A stretch of DNA of 64,000 nucleotides from Hyperoplus lanceolatus. Lineage: Eukaryota > Chordata > Actinopteri > Uranoscopiformes > Ammodytidae. Position numbers and translations under genes: made by a program. Positions 33,390 through 47,010 of this stretch are shown here, in pieces. The stretch's first letter is position 1. Each line of letters starts with the position of its first letter. The notes below the pieces were generated by a model, which searched no databases, was not told where the DNA came from, and was given only the letters and a program-made list of their open reading frames with translations. The DNA lies in contig CM049414.1 of assembly GCA_026929865.2 (NCBI GenBank), positions 2,609,001 to 2,673,000 of the forward strand. The letters run 5' to 3'.

Positions 33390-35152
33390 GGGATGACTGT
33401 TTTTAATGAAACTTAATATAGTGGACCTTCTGCGTATACGTACGGAGAATGGATAGGGTGTGTGGGGGGTGTCGGATTGCTTTGGAATGGGGCCCAGAGA
33501 CGACACCTGGGAACATTGAGCGCTCCCTCAAGAATGTGAGAGTGGCAGGGACAAAATGAGGCAGAAAAATTAATTACAGTCGCATGTGTGCTGGCTGTAA
33601 TTTGTTCTGGCAGTCTGCTGCATGTCATCAGCACATAGTAAACTGCAGCTTTAGCACACAGTTGTGTTCCTCTCCCTCGGCACTTCTCTCTCCCAACAAC
33701 CGCACACACTCACACGGCTCGCTGCTGCTGTCATTCCATTTAACAGCTTGTAGGATGTTTAACTGATGTGTAATATTCTGTTTAACTACCACTTTTTCTC
33801 TCTCTCTTCAAGACTATTTTTTTCCCTTTCTCCTTGCCTTGGCAAAATAAAAACATCTTTATTTTTTATTTTCTACATGTTGCCGGGTGTCATGAAGAGG
33901 GCAGATGTTTTAAAGCGAAAGACAGTTTGAGTTCTGAAGCGGTACTCAAGAGAGACGTCTGCATAATTCCAGCAGGCACATGAATAGGATTCCTCAGTCT
34001 GCAGTGCTGTCAATCCACTAGGCTTTCAAGTGTGCCAAGTTCACAAGGAAAACGCACCAGCAAAAAAGGGGGGAGGTGTGGTGTGGGAAACCAGGGAGAC
34101 AGAAAAAAAGTTGATGTCTGTATTATACAAAAGAACACAATGTGGGTTTTTTACCCTCCAAACTTTTCAGCAGGAGCTCTTATATATGGGCCCTAATGAG
34201 AAGAAGTGAGGAGCCGGAGGGAGAGGAATGGGTTGAGATGTGTTCCTGTTGATCACAGCAGAATTTTATTTTTTTGCGCCGTAGCAAGGCTGTTATTTCA
34301 ATTTGCATGTGTAGGTTTTCGGACAGACTACGGCAAAGTGCAGCGTCGTCAAGCAGGCAGAGGGTGAAAAGTCAATCACTTACCCAGCGTGCATACTAGA
34401 TTTTTTTTTTAGATTTGTTTTTTTAGATTTATTTATTTAGAAGGGACAGGGCACATTAATAAACATGAGCACCAGAGTTCAACATGTAAATGTGCCAGAT
34501 TTAGCCATGCAGGCAAATGTTCACATGTAGTCCCTGGCAGGTTGATGGCTTAAAAGAAACATTAAAAAAAACTACAAATATATAACAAATAAGCACAAAA
34601 ATCTTTCCTCATCACTCTGAATAGCATCTGATTTGAGGTGAGACACTGCATGTGAATAGGGTAACACATTTCAACTTATAGATATCATCATATAAGTTTG
34701 CCAGTTGATTGCTGATATTGAAACAGTTATTTATTGTATGTTTAGGGAATGTTTGAATGAATATGTAAATCTGGAGCTCAGGGATATTGAATAAACTATT
34801 TGACCGTATTCCTAATCGTAATTCCTATGTGGATACTGTGCTAAAAATAGGGCAGATTGCACGCAATCCATAATAGTGGATCTGCCCCTTGGTTTGTCTC
34901 TTTGTCGCTGATCTTCTCTGACATCTCAACACACTTTACCTTGCCTAGCAGTGGCTCATGAACCTGCCCCTCACTAAGTGTTTGTTGTCCACATTTCAAC
35001 ACTGTCCATCAGCCATCCACCCTCTGGCCTGCAGGCTGCCAGCACTGCTTTAGTAGCACCTCACTGACAGTCTGAGTCACCCAGAGTCCAGGCATCAGGG
35101 AGCGGGCTGTCAGGCTGACACGAGGGTAGGGGACCTATCCTGTAGTCACAAT
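33390..35152. other. Unassigned DNA
   Basis: Nothing is firmly recognised. A segment at about 34400-34480 (ATTTATTTAGAAGGGACAGGG, then CACATTAATAAACATGAG) resembles the end of a dispersed teleost retroposon; its limits are unclear. Confidence 0.4.
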
Positions 35153-35436
35153 CCCTGCGTTCCAAATCACATACTTTTTTTTTACTACACTACATACAAA
35201 AAGTACAGAAGAGTTTTAGGGCCACGGGAGAGAAAAAAAAATCAGATAAGGAAGATTTTTCTTTCTTTATGTCGAGAAATATCAAGAATAAAGACAAATA
35301 CTCCAAAATTCTATTGGAGTTAATTTGGCATTTATGTACTTTTAGCATACTACAATTGATGTGCATGTATTGGGACATTCTAAATCTTTTTCTGGCATAC
35401 TAAATAGTAGGGAAGTATGGGTATTGGAATACAGGG
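35153..35436. mobile_element. Harbinger-like MITE, copy 1
   Basis: It begins CCCTGCGTTCCAAATCACATAC and ends with GTATTGGAATACAGGG, which are inverted ends. The body (AAGTACAGAAGAGTTTTAGG, and AATACTCCAAAAT) is shared with 38720-38991 and 37990-38085. The flanking bases do not form a clear duplication. The short minus-strand frame here is shared between copies only because the repeat is. Confidence 0.75.
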
Positions 35437-37989
35437 TATGATGTCAAACTCACACAGTGGGAACACATTCAGCATTCAATACAGTATGGGGAAGGGTCAT
35501 TCATAACTGTCTGCTTTGATATAGTATAGCTTGTATCACACGGATAGACTCAAAAGAGCTCAACAGTGGCCGTCAACCTTTTTAGGAGTCTCTGGTCTGG
35601 GAGTTAATTTCTCCATTCAAAACCTTCATTGACAATTCAACAATTCCTTATATCAATATATTGAATCAAAGAACCAACCAGATACCCTAATATTTATGAC
35701 TATAAAACATGTCTTTCAGCCCTTAAAATGCATAGGTACAAGACAGGGCTTTTTCTGGGAGTGAAGGAACTGCTCCTCTCCTAGTGACACTAGGATTCTG
35801 GGTAGTGTAGTTCTTATCCCCCAGATTGCAAAATAAACCATGTTTTTCGTCAAACAAGGTTGATATAATGCAAACATGTGTCCTCTACCGGAGCATATAA
35901 CCATTGTCGCACACTCGGGTAGTCGAGGTAAGTCTACCTATGATGGTTATGACATTATGCCAAACAAATTGTTGCTGCTCCGCCATTGTTTTCAACCTGG
36001 ATCAATAAAGTTAATCTTGTTTTATCTCAACCTGAAAATGATAAAGGGGCTGGCAGGGTCACATAACACACAGAGCAGGATGGGCCTCTCTTCAACAGCA
36101 TACAGTATGCCTATGATTTCATGGCTGGATAAAGATAATTGACCTGTGAAGGATGCTTAATATGACACAAGTGTGCTGACTTGTAACTGACTGACCTGCC
36201 GGATCATTCAAATTAGAATACAAAAGGCAAAGCGTGGGATGGCAAGATGTGATTATGAATTTAATGGAGGTGCTCTTTAACCTCTCAGTGGAAAAACATG
36301 TTAAGCACTTGAGTCTAAGAACAGCTGTTAATCAATTTGCCAGTGGCCAGTTTGCACACGCTGCATGTTAGATAGCCTTTTTGATCACTGGCTACAACCA
36401 GGCCCCCAGGATGCTGCCTTCTCCGAGCAGCCAGCATGGACTAGTGGCCAACCCATTGGTACTGCATGCTGTGAATGGGAGCTTATTTTCATGGTAGCCC
36501 TAAGGCAGATTTCCCCGTCCACACCAATACAAGCGGCGAACAAGATTGTGTCGCCGCAAAATTTTTCTGGATATCAATCATAGGCTCAAACTTATCTTTA
36601 GACCATATACTATTAAAACTTAAGTTTTTTCATTTGAAAATGCCACATAAAGCGTTTTATTAGCCCAACGGCTTTTAACGGCTTTCATTTTGTTTTCGAG
36701 GGAGGAGGAGGGAGCGTGCCAGGGCTTACATGAAAGCAATATGGCAGCTTCCTTGTTGCTTCTCTGCGCCTGAGCAGCTTTCATAGGAATGAATGGGCGC
36801 CATTTTTCAATACGGTGTCCATTTCTTTATATGTCCATGGCTACAACCCATTCTACTGCCTGTGCTGTATAGCCACCCATGCTAATAGGACCAGTAGTTG
36901 ATGGTGACTAGTTTTCATTCAAGAAATTGTACTTAGCCATCACTGTCTAACTGACATTACTTAGTCAGTTCACGGATGGTAGGCCTCTTCTCTGCTTGTG
37001 CTTCTGTAACACCATTTAAGGAGACACTGCAATAGGGTAACCATTTCTAAACGATCGATATCCCACGATACTTTGCGAGTTGATTACTTACATCATGAGT
37101 TTCTTTGTTACAATATTTTTATAAATGTTTTTTTTTAATCTGTAGATTTGACAATATATAAGTAATAATGCCTACATTTGCATCTTTAAAAAGACTGATA
37201 TTTAGATGTTGGATATATTCTGGATACAGCCTTTTTGTGTACAGGTCTTAAAAATGCATTTTCATCATGTTTTTGAGAACAGTTTCCTTCTGAAATAACC
37301 TTCAGAATAGTGCTGTGAATGATTGTGGAAAATTGTGTCGATTTAAGTAATTTAGAAGTTGAGATTTTTAGTCTAGATTATTGAATAAAACAAATTTTAA
37401 GAAAATGGCCATTCAAGAAGGTTGTATAGAATAAATATACAGACGCAAATTGAGGCAAAGTAGACAAAAATATTATCATATATTGTACTAATGTCATTTG
37501 TGATTTGTATATGATAAAGTGAATGCATGTGTATATAAAACCTTTAACCAATAAACACCATTTTCAGTTCTATTCATGTGGACATGACATCACCCTGCTC
37601 TGAGTCACGTTTGAAAGATCTGTATCGTAACATTAGCATTCTGCACATAGAGTATTACTATAATGGAGTCTGCTATCTTTAACAGATGGAGGGGGTATTC
37701 CTGTGTCAGCTTTAGACAGTGTAACATTGTGCGTTGTTAATCTGTCTGTGTACCACTGTATGCCACTTTCTTTTTTAAATTCAGTGGGCAGGATGACTCA
37801 CATGCTGATAAAATCAAGCCATTACCCTGCAGTCCACTGACTTTCTTCCCCGACTGCTGGCTCACATTCCCTTCCACAATCCTAGGTTTTTTTTCATCCC
37901 AATTGCATACACCACATATAAAAAGCACACACACCCTGTTGTATTCTTCTTGATTCTTTACATTTCTTGACATAATAAAACAAAAAAAT
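35437..37989. other. Unassigned DNA
   Basis: No gene or confident repeat is seen. A possible composite at 36495-36830 (CCCCGTCCACACCAATACAAG at its left side) resembles ends of teleost DNA elements but has no matching right end that I could find. Confidence 0.4.
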
Positions 37990-38085
37990 CCCTTCCTTTT
38001 TTTTGTCTCCTGTGGCCCTAAAACTCTTCTGTACTTTAGTATGTAGTATAGTAAAAAGAAAGAGTATGTGATTTGGAAGGCAGGG
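37990..38085 (-). mobile_element. Harbinger-like MITE, truncated inverted copy
   Basis: Inverted relative to the other two copies. It retains the terminal part ending GATTTGGAAGGCAGGG and the GGCCCTAAAACTCTTCTGTAC segment. Confidence 0.7.
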
Positions 38086-38559
38086 TGAGTTACAGTGTGC
38101 ACTTTCAAAGAAACAAAGCCGGAGCAAAATCTAAGCAAAATTGTCCCCTGCTTATTTGAGAGAGAAAAATATCACATATGAATAAGATCTCCACGCTGGT
38201 ATGCTGCTGCCTACAATGATCTGGGGTTCTTTTGAAGAGAGAGACATGGAGAGACATTGCCTGGTGTGTTTCATGTTCCATTGTTCTGACAAGCTGGCTC
38301 TCTACTTTGTGTCTAGGTTAACATAAAAGCTGAAAACGTAATGATATCAACAGACAGCAATCTATTTTTAAAGGCAGGTCAGAGGGAGTTCCCAGTAATA
38401 TGTCATCCATTAGTAGTTTTTGTGATTTATTAATATTAAATTGAATGTGCTGTAATTGCAATGTCTTGCACTCTTGCTTTTAATTGTGATTGAGATATGT
38501 TATATAACTGAACAATTAAGCTGTATTCAGTATATTGTATTATCGGTGTCACTGACTGT

Positions 38560-39066
38560 ATCAGAAGTTAGCCGGGGGCATCTTCTTTTTCGACTCAAGG
38601 ATAAATTGATACGTTTTGGAGGTCAAAGGTCAAGGTTACTGTGACCTCACATCTTGTGATCACGATATTTTAATTGTGCATTGAGAGATCTGTGTACATT
38701 TATTAAAAACGTACACTTACCCTGCATTCCAAATCACATACTTTTTCTTTTTACTACACCACATACTAAAGTACAGAAGAGTTTAAGGGCCACAGGAGAG
38801 AAAAAAAATCAGATAAGGAAGACATTTTTTTCATTGTGTTGAGAAATGTCAAGAATAAAGACGAATACTCCAAAATAATATTGGAGTTAGTGGGGCATTT
38901 ATGTATTTTCAGCATACTACAATTGACGTGCATATATTGGGACATCCTAAACCTTTTTGGCATAGGAAAGTATGGTAATTGGAACACAGGGTTAGAGTGC
39001 AGGGTGAACTGATTAGATTTTGGAGGTCAAAGGACAGTGCAACCTTACATTTTGTGAGGTCGCAGT
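38560..39066. repeat. Dispersed repeat split by a MITE
   Basis: GGAGGTCAAAGGTCAAGGTTACTGTGACCTCAC (about 38619-38649) and a related stretch at 39020-39065 flank the MITE at 38720-38991. They look like parts of a repeat I associate with percomorph genomes. The identification is from memory of sequence style only. Confidence 0.35.
38720..38991. mobile_element. Harbinger-like MITE, complete copy
   Basis: 272 bp with inverted ends CCCTGCATTCCAAATCACAT and, inverted from the right, CCCTGTGTTCCAATTACCAT. TTA stands on both sides (38717-38719 and 38992-38994), the 3-bp TWA duplication expected of PIF/Harbinger elements. It has no transposase, so it must be mobilised by an element elsewhere. Confidence 0.85.
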
Positions 39067-39429
39067 GAACTTTTATTTTAAATTTCTGTTTTGTGTTGCT
39101 CTTCTTGACCCATCACTTCACTTTTAATGTCTGGCAATAGTATACTGCTTTACACATTTGATAACATCGCACTTTATTAACTTTCCTTATGCATAGGCCT
39201 ACATGGATGGGGGGTGAAAAGTTTAGTGAAAAGTTGACGGCCTTGTTTGATCGAGTTCAACTAGGGTGCCAGAACTGAAAAAAGACAAAGCCCTGTTTCC
39301 CATGTACTGTATCTGAACCCAGGCTTTGTTAGAGACTTTAAATTATTGATTACCAACTAAAGTCTTTTTAATGGGGATTATTCTGTGTAAAGTTACAAAG
39401 CCGGGATAGTCTTTGTGGCTCTCAAAACA

Positions 39430-39587
39430 TCTATATATGTGTGTACATATGTGTATGTGTGTTTATATGTATGTATGTGTATATGTATGTATGTGTATAT
39501 GTGTGTGTGTATGTATGTGTGTATGTATATGTATGTATATATATATGTGTGTATATGTATGTATGTGTATGTATATATATATATAAT
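39430..39587. repeat. Mixed (TATG/TG/TA)n microsatellite
   Basis: An imperfect array of TATG, TG and TA units about 150 bases long. Open frames across it are artefacts. Confidence 0.95.
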
Positions 39588-39738
39588 TTATCATTACTAC
39601 ATTTTGTTATTTTTGTTTATTTATTTACTTATTCATTTATTTATATTGTTTACATTTATAAAAAAAAAAAAAATGTTTGTAGGATGATGTAAATATAAAA
39701 ATAACTTACTAGGAATACTATATGATCCTACAATAAAG

Positions 39739-39741
<3 letters not shown>

Positions 39742-39775
<34 letters not shown>
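39742..39775. repeat. (A)34 run after an AATAAA
   Basis: A pure A run of about 34 bases follows CAATAAAGTAT. The layout resembles the 3' end of a retroposed transcript, but no source body was recognised upstream. Confidence 0.85.
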
Positions 39776-39776
<1 letters not shown>

Positions 39777-40089
39777 ATCTATACCCATCATATTCAAATC
39801 AAGAGAATAGAAGCATTAGATATTTCATGAATCTAAATTGAATTATATCCAGATACATTCAGAAAAGTAAAATTAAAAGTAACACCAGTTAATTAGCTGT
39901 AATTAACACAATGACTAAAATGTCTTCCATTTCTCAGTAATGCCAAGCAAAAAAACTACACGCAAATCAAACTGTGCTAAACAGTGTCTGTGGTATGCGA
40001 GAGACGTAATATATCAGCTTTGTATCGCTGCCATGCACACTGTTAAGTTACTTTATTAGTCAATGATTGGTTACATTGAAATGTGTCTT

Positions 40090-40323
40090 TTTGCATATCC
40101 CCTCTCAAGTTACCACTCTTCGGGGGGTCAGAGCGCAGGGTCAGCCTGCTCAGTTTTGGGGCTAAGTGTCTTTCTCAAGGACACAATAGTGGAAATGGTG
40201 GGCACCATAGACATAATCTGCTGGTTTAACAACTAACACCCTCCTGTGCGGTACCGGGGATCGAACAAGCGACCTCATGATTACTGGTCGGCCACCTTTC
40301 CTCTAGGCCATCCTACCACCCCT
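40090..40323 (-). mobile_element. SINE-A-like element, minus strand
   Basis: Read on the minus strand, it has an A-box-like TGGCCTAGAGGA and a B box (GTTCGATCCCC, near 40257-40267). A body with GTGTCCTTGAGAAAGACAC follows, as in the copies at 5232 and 54741. The 3' part is diverged. Confidence 0.6.
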
Positions 40324-40455
40324 GGCATGAGTGCCACCTGAAGGACTTTGAAGCATTCTGAAAAAAAAGTAAGAAAATGAGCGATCAATTCCTGTGGAGT
40401 TAGAGCAATTGGTAAAGGTCTGCATTAGCCTCCTCCCCTCCTGCCCAGAGCGTAC

Positions 40456-40470
40456 GGGGGGGGGGGGGGG
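40456..40470. repeat. (G)15 run
   Basis: Fifteen consecutive G residues. Confidence 0.95.
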
Positions 40471-43400
40471 CTGGTGTTTCCGTGTGCATATGTCACCTGT
40501 AACATTCATTTTAATAATAACCCAATTGGTCTCTCTTCACTGTTAACCTTATCCTCCGTTGCCCTCGTAGCCTCTGGAGCGTTAAAGGTTCTTCTCATTT
40601 GACTTCCTCATTGTTCCCACACGTCTGTGGGCGTCAACAAAGCTTTTAGAATCAACATATGCTGAATGTCAACACTCTGAGCCGTCAACGGGAAACCGTG
40701 GTATTCACCTATTTGATAATCATATTAAAGGAGAAGTAAGTGATATGGTCCTTTGAACTCACTTCCTGTCAGAGACTGCAGTTAGCAGTCCCCTCCACCA
40801 TCCATATATGTCACCACCACATGAACACACAGCCGTCCTTGTCGGATTACATGTCTCCTGAAACATTTCGATGAGACACCTTTAATCATGTTCACCACAA
40901 TTTTACTTTAATTTTCTTTCATGTACAGGTTTAAAGGCAGAAATATATGTATCTAATACAAAAAAAAAAATATATATATACTGTATATTTTTGGTAATTG
41001 TTGTGACCTTCCCTACCCCTTATTTTCCATACAACTCCAGTGCCTTGCTCATAATTTCAGGTCTACTCTGGTGGGGACAATGAGGGGACTGAGTTTGGCT
41101 TACATTTTCAGTACAGTTCAATTCGACACTCCCAGCCTCCACTCTCCTCATTATCCTGCTAGTGGCTCATTCTCAACGTGCCACCCAGGTCCGCCAATTC
41201 CATCTGAAACCTCTGATGTGCACGGCTGATATTTTTCTGCATATGTAACCATAGGTAACTGCTCCATTTCTATTCTTACAAGGTGTTTATCTTTGCCAGT
41301 CTCCAAGCTTTATCCATACCTATAATTAGTTGCCAGGTTTGAATTGGTTCACCCTCTAATTTCACGACCGCGTCTGGCAAGAGGAAATGAGAGAGAGAAA
41401 AAAAATCACAAGGTGTTCCATTTTAACATGACCTCTGTGTGAATAAAGGGGTCCTTTAAAATTGGCATTCTACACACACACACACACACACGCACACACC
41501 ATATGATGCAGATTTAAACGTGGCTGAGCCCTCAGCAGGTCTTTTTGGCAAACAGGAATGTGACGCTTGGGCTAAAGTGAAGTGAGGTATTGGTTTAGCA
41601 CATGGTAAATGTGGGTGGTATGTTCTCACCAAGTATAGGCTAAAGAAAGTGAAGTATCAAGTAACAAAGTAAGTTCCAAGCACAGAACATAGATGTAGAA
41701 TTAAAAAAATAAATAATCTGGACAGTGTGCAATCTGTCACTTGTTTTCCGACCATACTTCCATTCAGAATAAACTCACTGTTTGTTCTTTTTTTAGATAC
41801 ACCTTAAATGCTGCATCCTCTGACAATATGTCACCTTGAATTAAACGTAAAGCTATTGTGCGTTTTCAAATGAATGAATGTCGGTTGCATTCAAGCCAAA
41901 TTAATTTACACAAAGTTGATAAAGCCTATCAACTCCACAAAACTCTCAAGTTGCTCAAGAATCGGCCACAAAATGTTTCAGTTATTGATTCTACGGCTAA
42001 GAAAAAACCTGGACGTACAGCAGAAGGAAGAAAGTCCATGCTCAATCACGAAAGGATTACGTCATGTAGATGTGCCGACATCATTGTTGTAATTTCTCAG
42101 AATTCCTCATGGGGGCGACAAAAGCTACGAACAATGGCTTTAAAATCTGCATAGAACAACCACCCTAGTTGTCTGTTTGAACACCTAAATTACCTTGGTA
42201 AGTTAACATTTTTTTCCAAATCTCATCTTGTGGTTGTTCAACAGCTACTCTTCTCTCTTGCCAGCAAAGGCTGAAGTAGTGTCACATTGTTTTAAAACGT
42301 GTTACAGGCTTTATATACCTGCACAAGGTTTAGCTGAGATTGTCCCCTGTGCTGAATATTAAAAAAGTAAAACACCACAAAGTTATGCTGTCAGCTCACT
42401 GAGGCCAAATACGTATGTCAACATGCTAACATACTCATAAATACAATGCTAGCGAATCATGTTTAGACTGTGTAAAGTTTACCATGTTCTCCATCTAAGT
42501 TGCCGCTTACATTCTGCAAGTATGGCTAAAAGAATAACATTAAAGGGAAAAAAAACGTTGATGATGAAATATCATGGATCTACAAACCCTTTTACCAGTT
42601 CAAATCAACATACTCAGACCATAAAGATAGAATGGCAAAGCTAAAAATCTATAAAAACAATTGTAACAACATGATTTTTTGTAGGTATTTCATAGCCTTT
42701 TCATCATCAATTGTCCTTTTGATCTTGCGGAAGATAAGCGCACCATTGGTCTTGCGTCAGCATATCTTGGTGGCAGGTTGCACTTACCAGCCCACTGATC
42801 CTCTTGATTGACTTCATGTTAGGACCTTAATTCAGCCAACACCACAAAGCTCCATTTCATGGGGATTAATTGTTGCTTGGCATTCCGGGCAGAAGACTTA
42901 AGGGCGTCTCACAAGCCCCACATATTCCGAGCAGGTTGCTTTAATTCCCTTTTGAGCGAGGCACCGACTTTAATTCAATTTGGAAAAGCTGATAAAAGAG
43001 CGAGATTGATGAAGGGCTGGATGGAATTCACTTTATTGCTATGAATTATGGGTATTAGGGGGCGGCTGAAGACTGCTTTTTATCAATAATCCATTGGCTT
43101 TTCATAATACTTTAATGGGCAGGCACAAACAAATACAGAAGTAGATATTGTTCAATTCAGTCTGAGGGCGGGAGAAATCAGCACGGCAAAATCGCTGGAT
43201 CTTATCAACACACCTGGTATGTGAATATACAGCCAAGTCTCCCAGAAGGGGCTGTGTGTGGATAATAAAAAGATTTAACATTGTATAAATGATTTCAGGT
43301 ACTTCACCTGAACCATTTTTATGTTAGAGCCATGAAAAGTTAAAAACATCGCTTGACAGAAATACACCTGGGACAATTTACACGTCTTTGCCTCCCTCCC

Positions 43401-43764
43401 TTTCTCACCTCCTCCATTTTATTTGTCTTTTTTCTTCCCCTTGAGTTTAAAGAGAGAAAACAAACTCATCTCGAAAGTGTGGAAGTGTTCACAAAGCACC
43501 GTGTTGGGGACAGCCTCCCTGTTGGGTTCTTGACAGCAGACTTTGTAGCAACCACCGGGGATGTGCCTCGTTGTACAGCCACTGGCATCATCTCTTGACA
43601 AGCCCTTTTAGCCCGTTTTAAATGGAAGAGCCGAACCAGTTCTCATGGAGCCGGAGCTAACGGGTCATAAAGAGGTGATCTGCATTTCATTTCAGCCCAA
43701 CAGCTTTTCTGCTCTTTTTGACTTCAACAAAACATAAAGAGCATACATTTCCAGAAAACTTGAG
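40471..43764. other. Unassigned DNA
   Basis: No gene recognised. A short (CA)n lies at about 41471-41491. Scattered short open frames show no domain features. Confidence 0.45.
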
Positions 43765-44013
43765 GTTTGCTGCAACTCTCAGCTCTTTTAAATCAAGTCT
43801 GAAGACTTTTCTGTTTCCATTTTAACCTGCAATTTTTATTTAATATAAATGTATTCTATTTCTACTCATTAGCTTTTAAATGTTGTATGTCTATTAATCG
43901 CTTTTCTAATGTGTCTTCTGTATTTTAATCTTACCCCTGAAAAGCACTTTGCATGGCCTTGTGTCTGAATTGTGCTATACAAATAAACTTCCCTTGCCTT
44001 ACCTTGCCTTACA
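43765..44013 (+). mobile_element. Isolated 3' end of the L2-like LINE
   Basis: It matches, in opposite orientation, the 3' end of the LINE at 28139-31306. It covers the last ORF2 codons (CTTTTAAATCAAGTCTGAAG), the AAAGCACTTTGCATGGCCTT segment and a terminal GCCTT-type repeat. This is the usual result of a 5'-truncated LINE insertion. Confidence 0.75.
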
Positions 44014-44439
44014 TTCACCTATGGAAGTCATCATCTATCTCTATTCAAGGTTTTGTTGAGAGATACTTTTCAAACTTGGTGCTGTTTTTGTGGATTCTGT
44101 TTGAAGGAATCATTTTACATTTTGGAAATGTAATAAAAGGTTCATTCAATTCAGCCAGCAACTGCTTAGCTTAACATTTATAGTAGAAACAGCTCTTTTG
44201 GATTGTTCAAAAAAACACCTCAGTTTGTTTTCCATTGTCAGCTATCTGAATTTGGTATTCATAGGGATGCGAATGAAAAACTCCTGCACTGATGAGGCCG
44301 CCAAGCACTCTATAAAAATGGCACAACAAAAAGGGGTGGGAAGAAGTAACTTAAACCTTTATTTGTACTTTTATTTATCCTCAGCGTAACTTGCTGCAGA
44401 GAACAAAATATATCTGTCAACTTCAGTCATCAAAAGTCA

Positions 44440-44457
44440 GGGGGGGGGGGGGGGGGG
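44440..44457. repeat. (G)18 run
   Basis: Eighteen consecutive G residues. Confidence 0.95.
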
Positions 44458-46274
44458 TTAAAGCTTCTTATTGGTGAATGAACCAGCAAACCGGCTACGA
44501 TTCAGCAGATGAGTCTGTCCTCACCAGACAAATGCCAGCTTTTATCATCAGTTCCAATGCGTCACTGCCGATTAGGGACTTGGCTTGTGAACTGGGAGAT
44601 GGTCAGTAAAGTCAAGCATGGACCATGGAATAGAGTGTGAACTGGTAGTTATATACAGGTCTGTGTGAGCCTATGGGTATATTTGAAGCTTATGAGTGTA
44701 TATGAGAGAAAATAACAGTTACAGAGTGTAAAAATTGGATTTCCCCGAAAGGGATTAGTGAAGTGCTATAGATTTAATACCACCTATATCTACTAAAGGC
44801 CAGGTGTCTGTCAGCACTAGAGAAAGAGTTGCATGACGATGTGTTTAGTGTAAGCTGTGATGGTAGGAAGAAGAGGGTGGGTGTGTTAGAAAAAGGAGAG
44901 AACACTATTATTTTCCCTTTTCTTATAGACAGTGTTTGTATTGGTACCTAAACATAACAAAAACCTTGATGCTTAGAGCTGGAAATCAGTCAGTGGAGGT
45001 AGTTTGTACACAATTGTTTTGCAATTGCAGAACCAGTGCTTAGATGTTTCAAATTGTGCAGCTAGACTAGCTAAAGCAAATAACCAGTAACCATCATGGC
45101 TTATCTGTATATGAAGAAAAAATGCCAAAGACATCTTTTGAGGTATTTGAAATTCATTTGAGTTAAGAGTTTTTAAACGTTTATCAATAGTTACTGTAGA
45201 ATTAGCAAATTAATGTGTTATAGATTGTTTAAAATGTACAAAAAACAAAATGATAGAGATAAGATTTTAGGGTATAGCAAAAGGAAGCCTTTTTATTGAA
45301 ATATTTGTAAATATTTGCGTTCTTCTTTGAACACAGACTTCATCTGTGGTGAGCATCCAACTATCAGGACGGGTCTGTTTAGATAACATGGATTCTTCAA
45401 TACCACTGTTACCAAATCCTATTGTATATCTGTAAGGTAGCATTAGCAGTTACTTAACATTGGGTCTCATGCCCCTGCTGGCCCAGCTGTCTGTCAATCA
45501 TTTATGAAAGGCGGTCCCAATCATGAGCCTGGAAGCTTAAGGGAGCATTTATTGTTTCCCCCAGACTGCTCATCCTTTCAGTTACATAAAAACATGTGTG
45601 ACTTTAATGATCACAAGAATATACAGAAACAGGAGCTGGTGATGGCGTGTTTTCCTCAGGCGCTGAGTTACCAAACACGCACAAATGCATCACTCACTGA
45701 CTCACTCTCAGGAGAGCATCGACAGTATGGGAGAATGTAGGCCAGCAGTAAAGGCTGTATGCACTATTGGGTCCATGAGTATTTAGTGCAGTAATTAGGG
45801 CAGGCTATACTGTATGTCAAATCAGAGACATGCACGCATGATTTGCTAAACAGCTAAACGAAAAGTTCATCATAAAAAATAAATTGGGCGAATTTCTAAA
45901 ATGGCAAAATTATTCTAAAGAGGCTTTGCCGAACACGCGCACACACTCGTCAAGCTTCAAGTGATTTATGCATTTTCATTTTGCAAGCGCTACCAAAATC
46001 CATGTTAGATATTTTAATGTTGCAAGGTTTTTATTTGCCGTTTTATGCTTGCATGTGTTGCAGGGATGATGCAGCGCGAGTTGGGAGAAATGTTTTCAGA
46101 TGTTTTTACAAATTGAGAAGTGGGAGAGGAAATAATTCTGACAGCCTGATCAGGAGGGGGATGTCTGGAGAAGGTTTGGCACGATGGTTCAGTCCCCAGA
46201 GGAGGCACCATGATCTCTCTATCTGCATTCCCAACACACTGAAAGAGATTATGTAAGTATGTGAAGGAAACGGG

Positions 46275-46276
<2 letters not shown>

Positions 46277-46316
<40 letters not shown>
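46277..46316. repeat. (GA)n microsatellite
   Basis: About 20 GA units, followed by CAGACAGA and a G-rich stretch. Confidence 0.95.
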
Positions 46317-46324
<8 letters not shown>

Positions 46325-46917
46325 GGGGGGATGAGGGGGGAGATCTCCCTGGGAAAACTTTTAGAAGCTGAGAAGTTTACTCCTGTTGTCCTAGTTGATT
46401 AGCTACATTAAAATGAGTATATACTGTATGTTGTTATGTTGTAGAACAATTATTTCCAAAATGTTTTTAAAGCTGCAAATTTGGCACTGTGTAACTAGTT
46501 AGGCGTAAATTTGCATATCTTTAAATGAACAGATGTTGGATAAAGCCAAAGTTGAAACATTTATTTCATTTTTAAAAACAATTATGTGTCCAAAGTTTTT
46601 ACAGAACTGATTTTTGGAAACATGTACGTGCTAAACATTTTCATTTTGTCTGGATTAAACATTAGTTTTTTAGCCAAGGAAATCCAAATGATGGTGTCAA
46701 TACTGAAAATAAATAAAAATCAAACTAAACTATACTATACCACACCATAATTCAATTTGGCTTTCTCTTTGCTATGCCTCTGAGCAGATATATAGAATGG
46801 CATTTATTTGGTGTTCTTCACCAGAATCAATAAATAATATGTTTTATTCATTCCATATGTGAATTACATTCAATTCAATCATTTGGTCCGGTTTTGTATT
46901 CCTGAATACAGCTTGAT

Positions 46918-46921
<4 letters not shown>

Positions 46922-47007
<86 letters not shown>
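46922..47007. repeat. (GT)n microsatellite
   Basis: About 43 GT units, passing into GTTTGTTTG repeats up to 47029. Confidence 0.97.

Positions 47008-47010
<3 letters not shown>

Noticed and set aside
45981..46256. 91-codon frame ending near a GTAAGT donor
   Set aside because: A good donor alone is weak evidence. No acceptor, homology or neighbouring exon was recognised.
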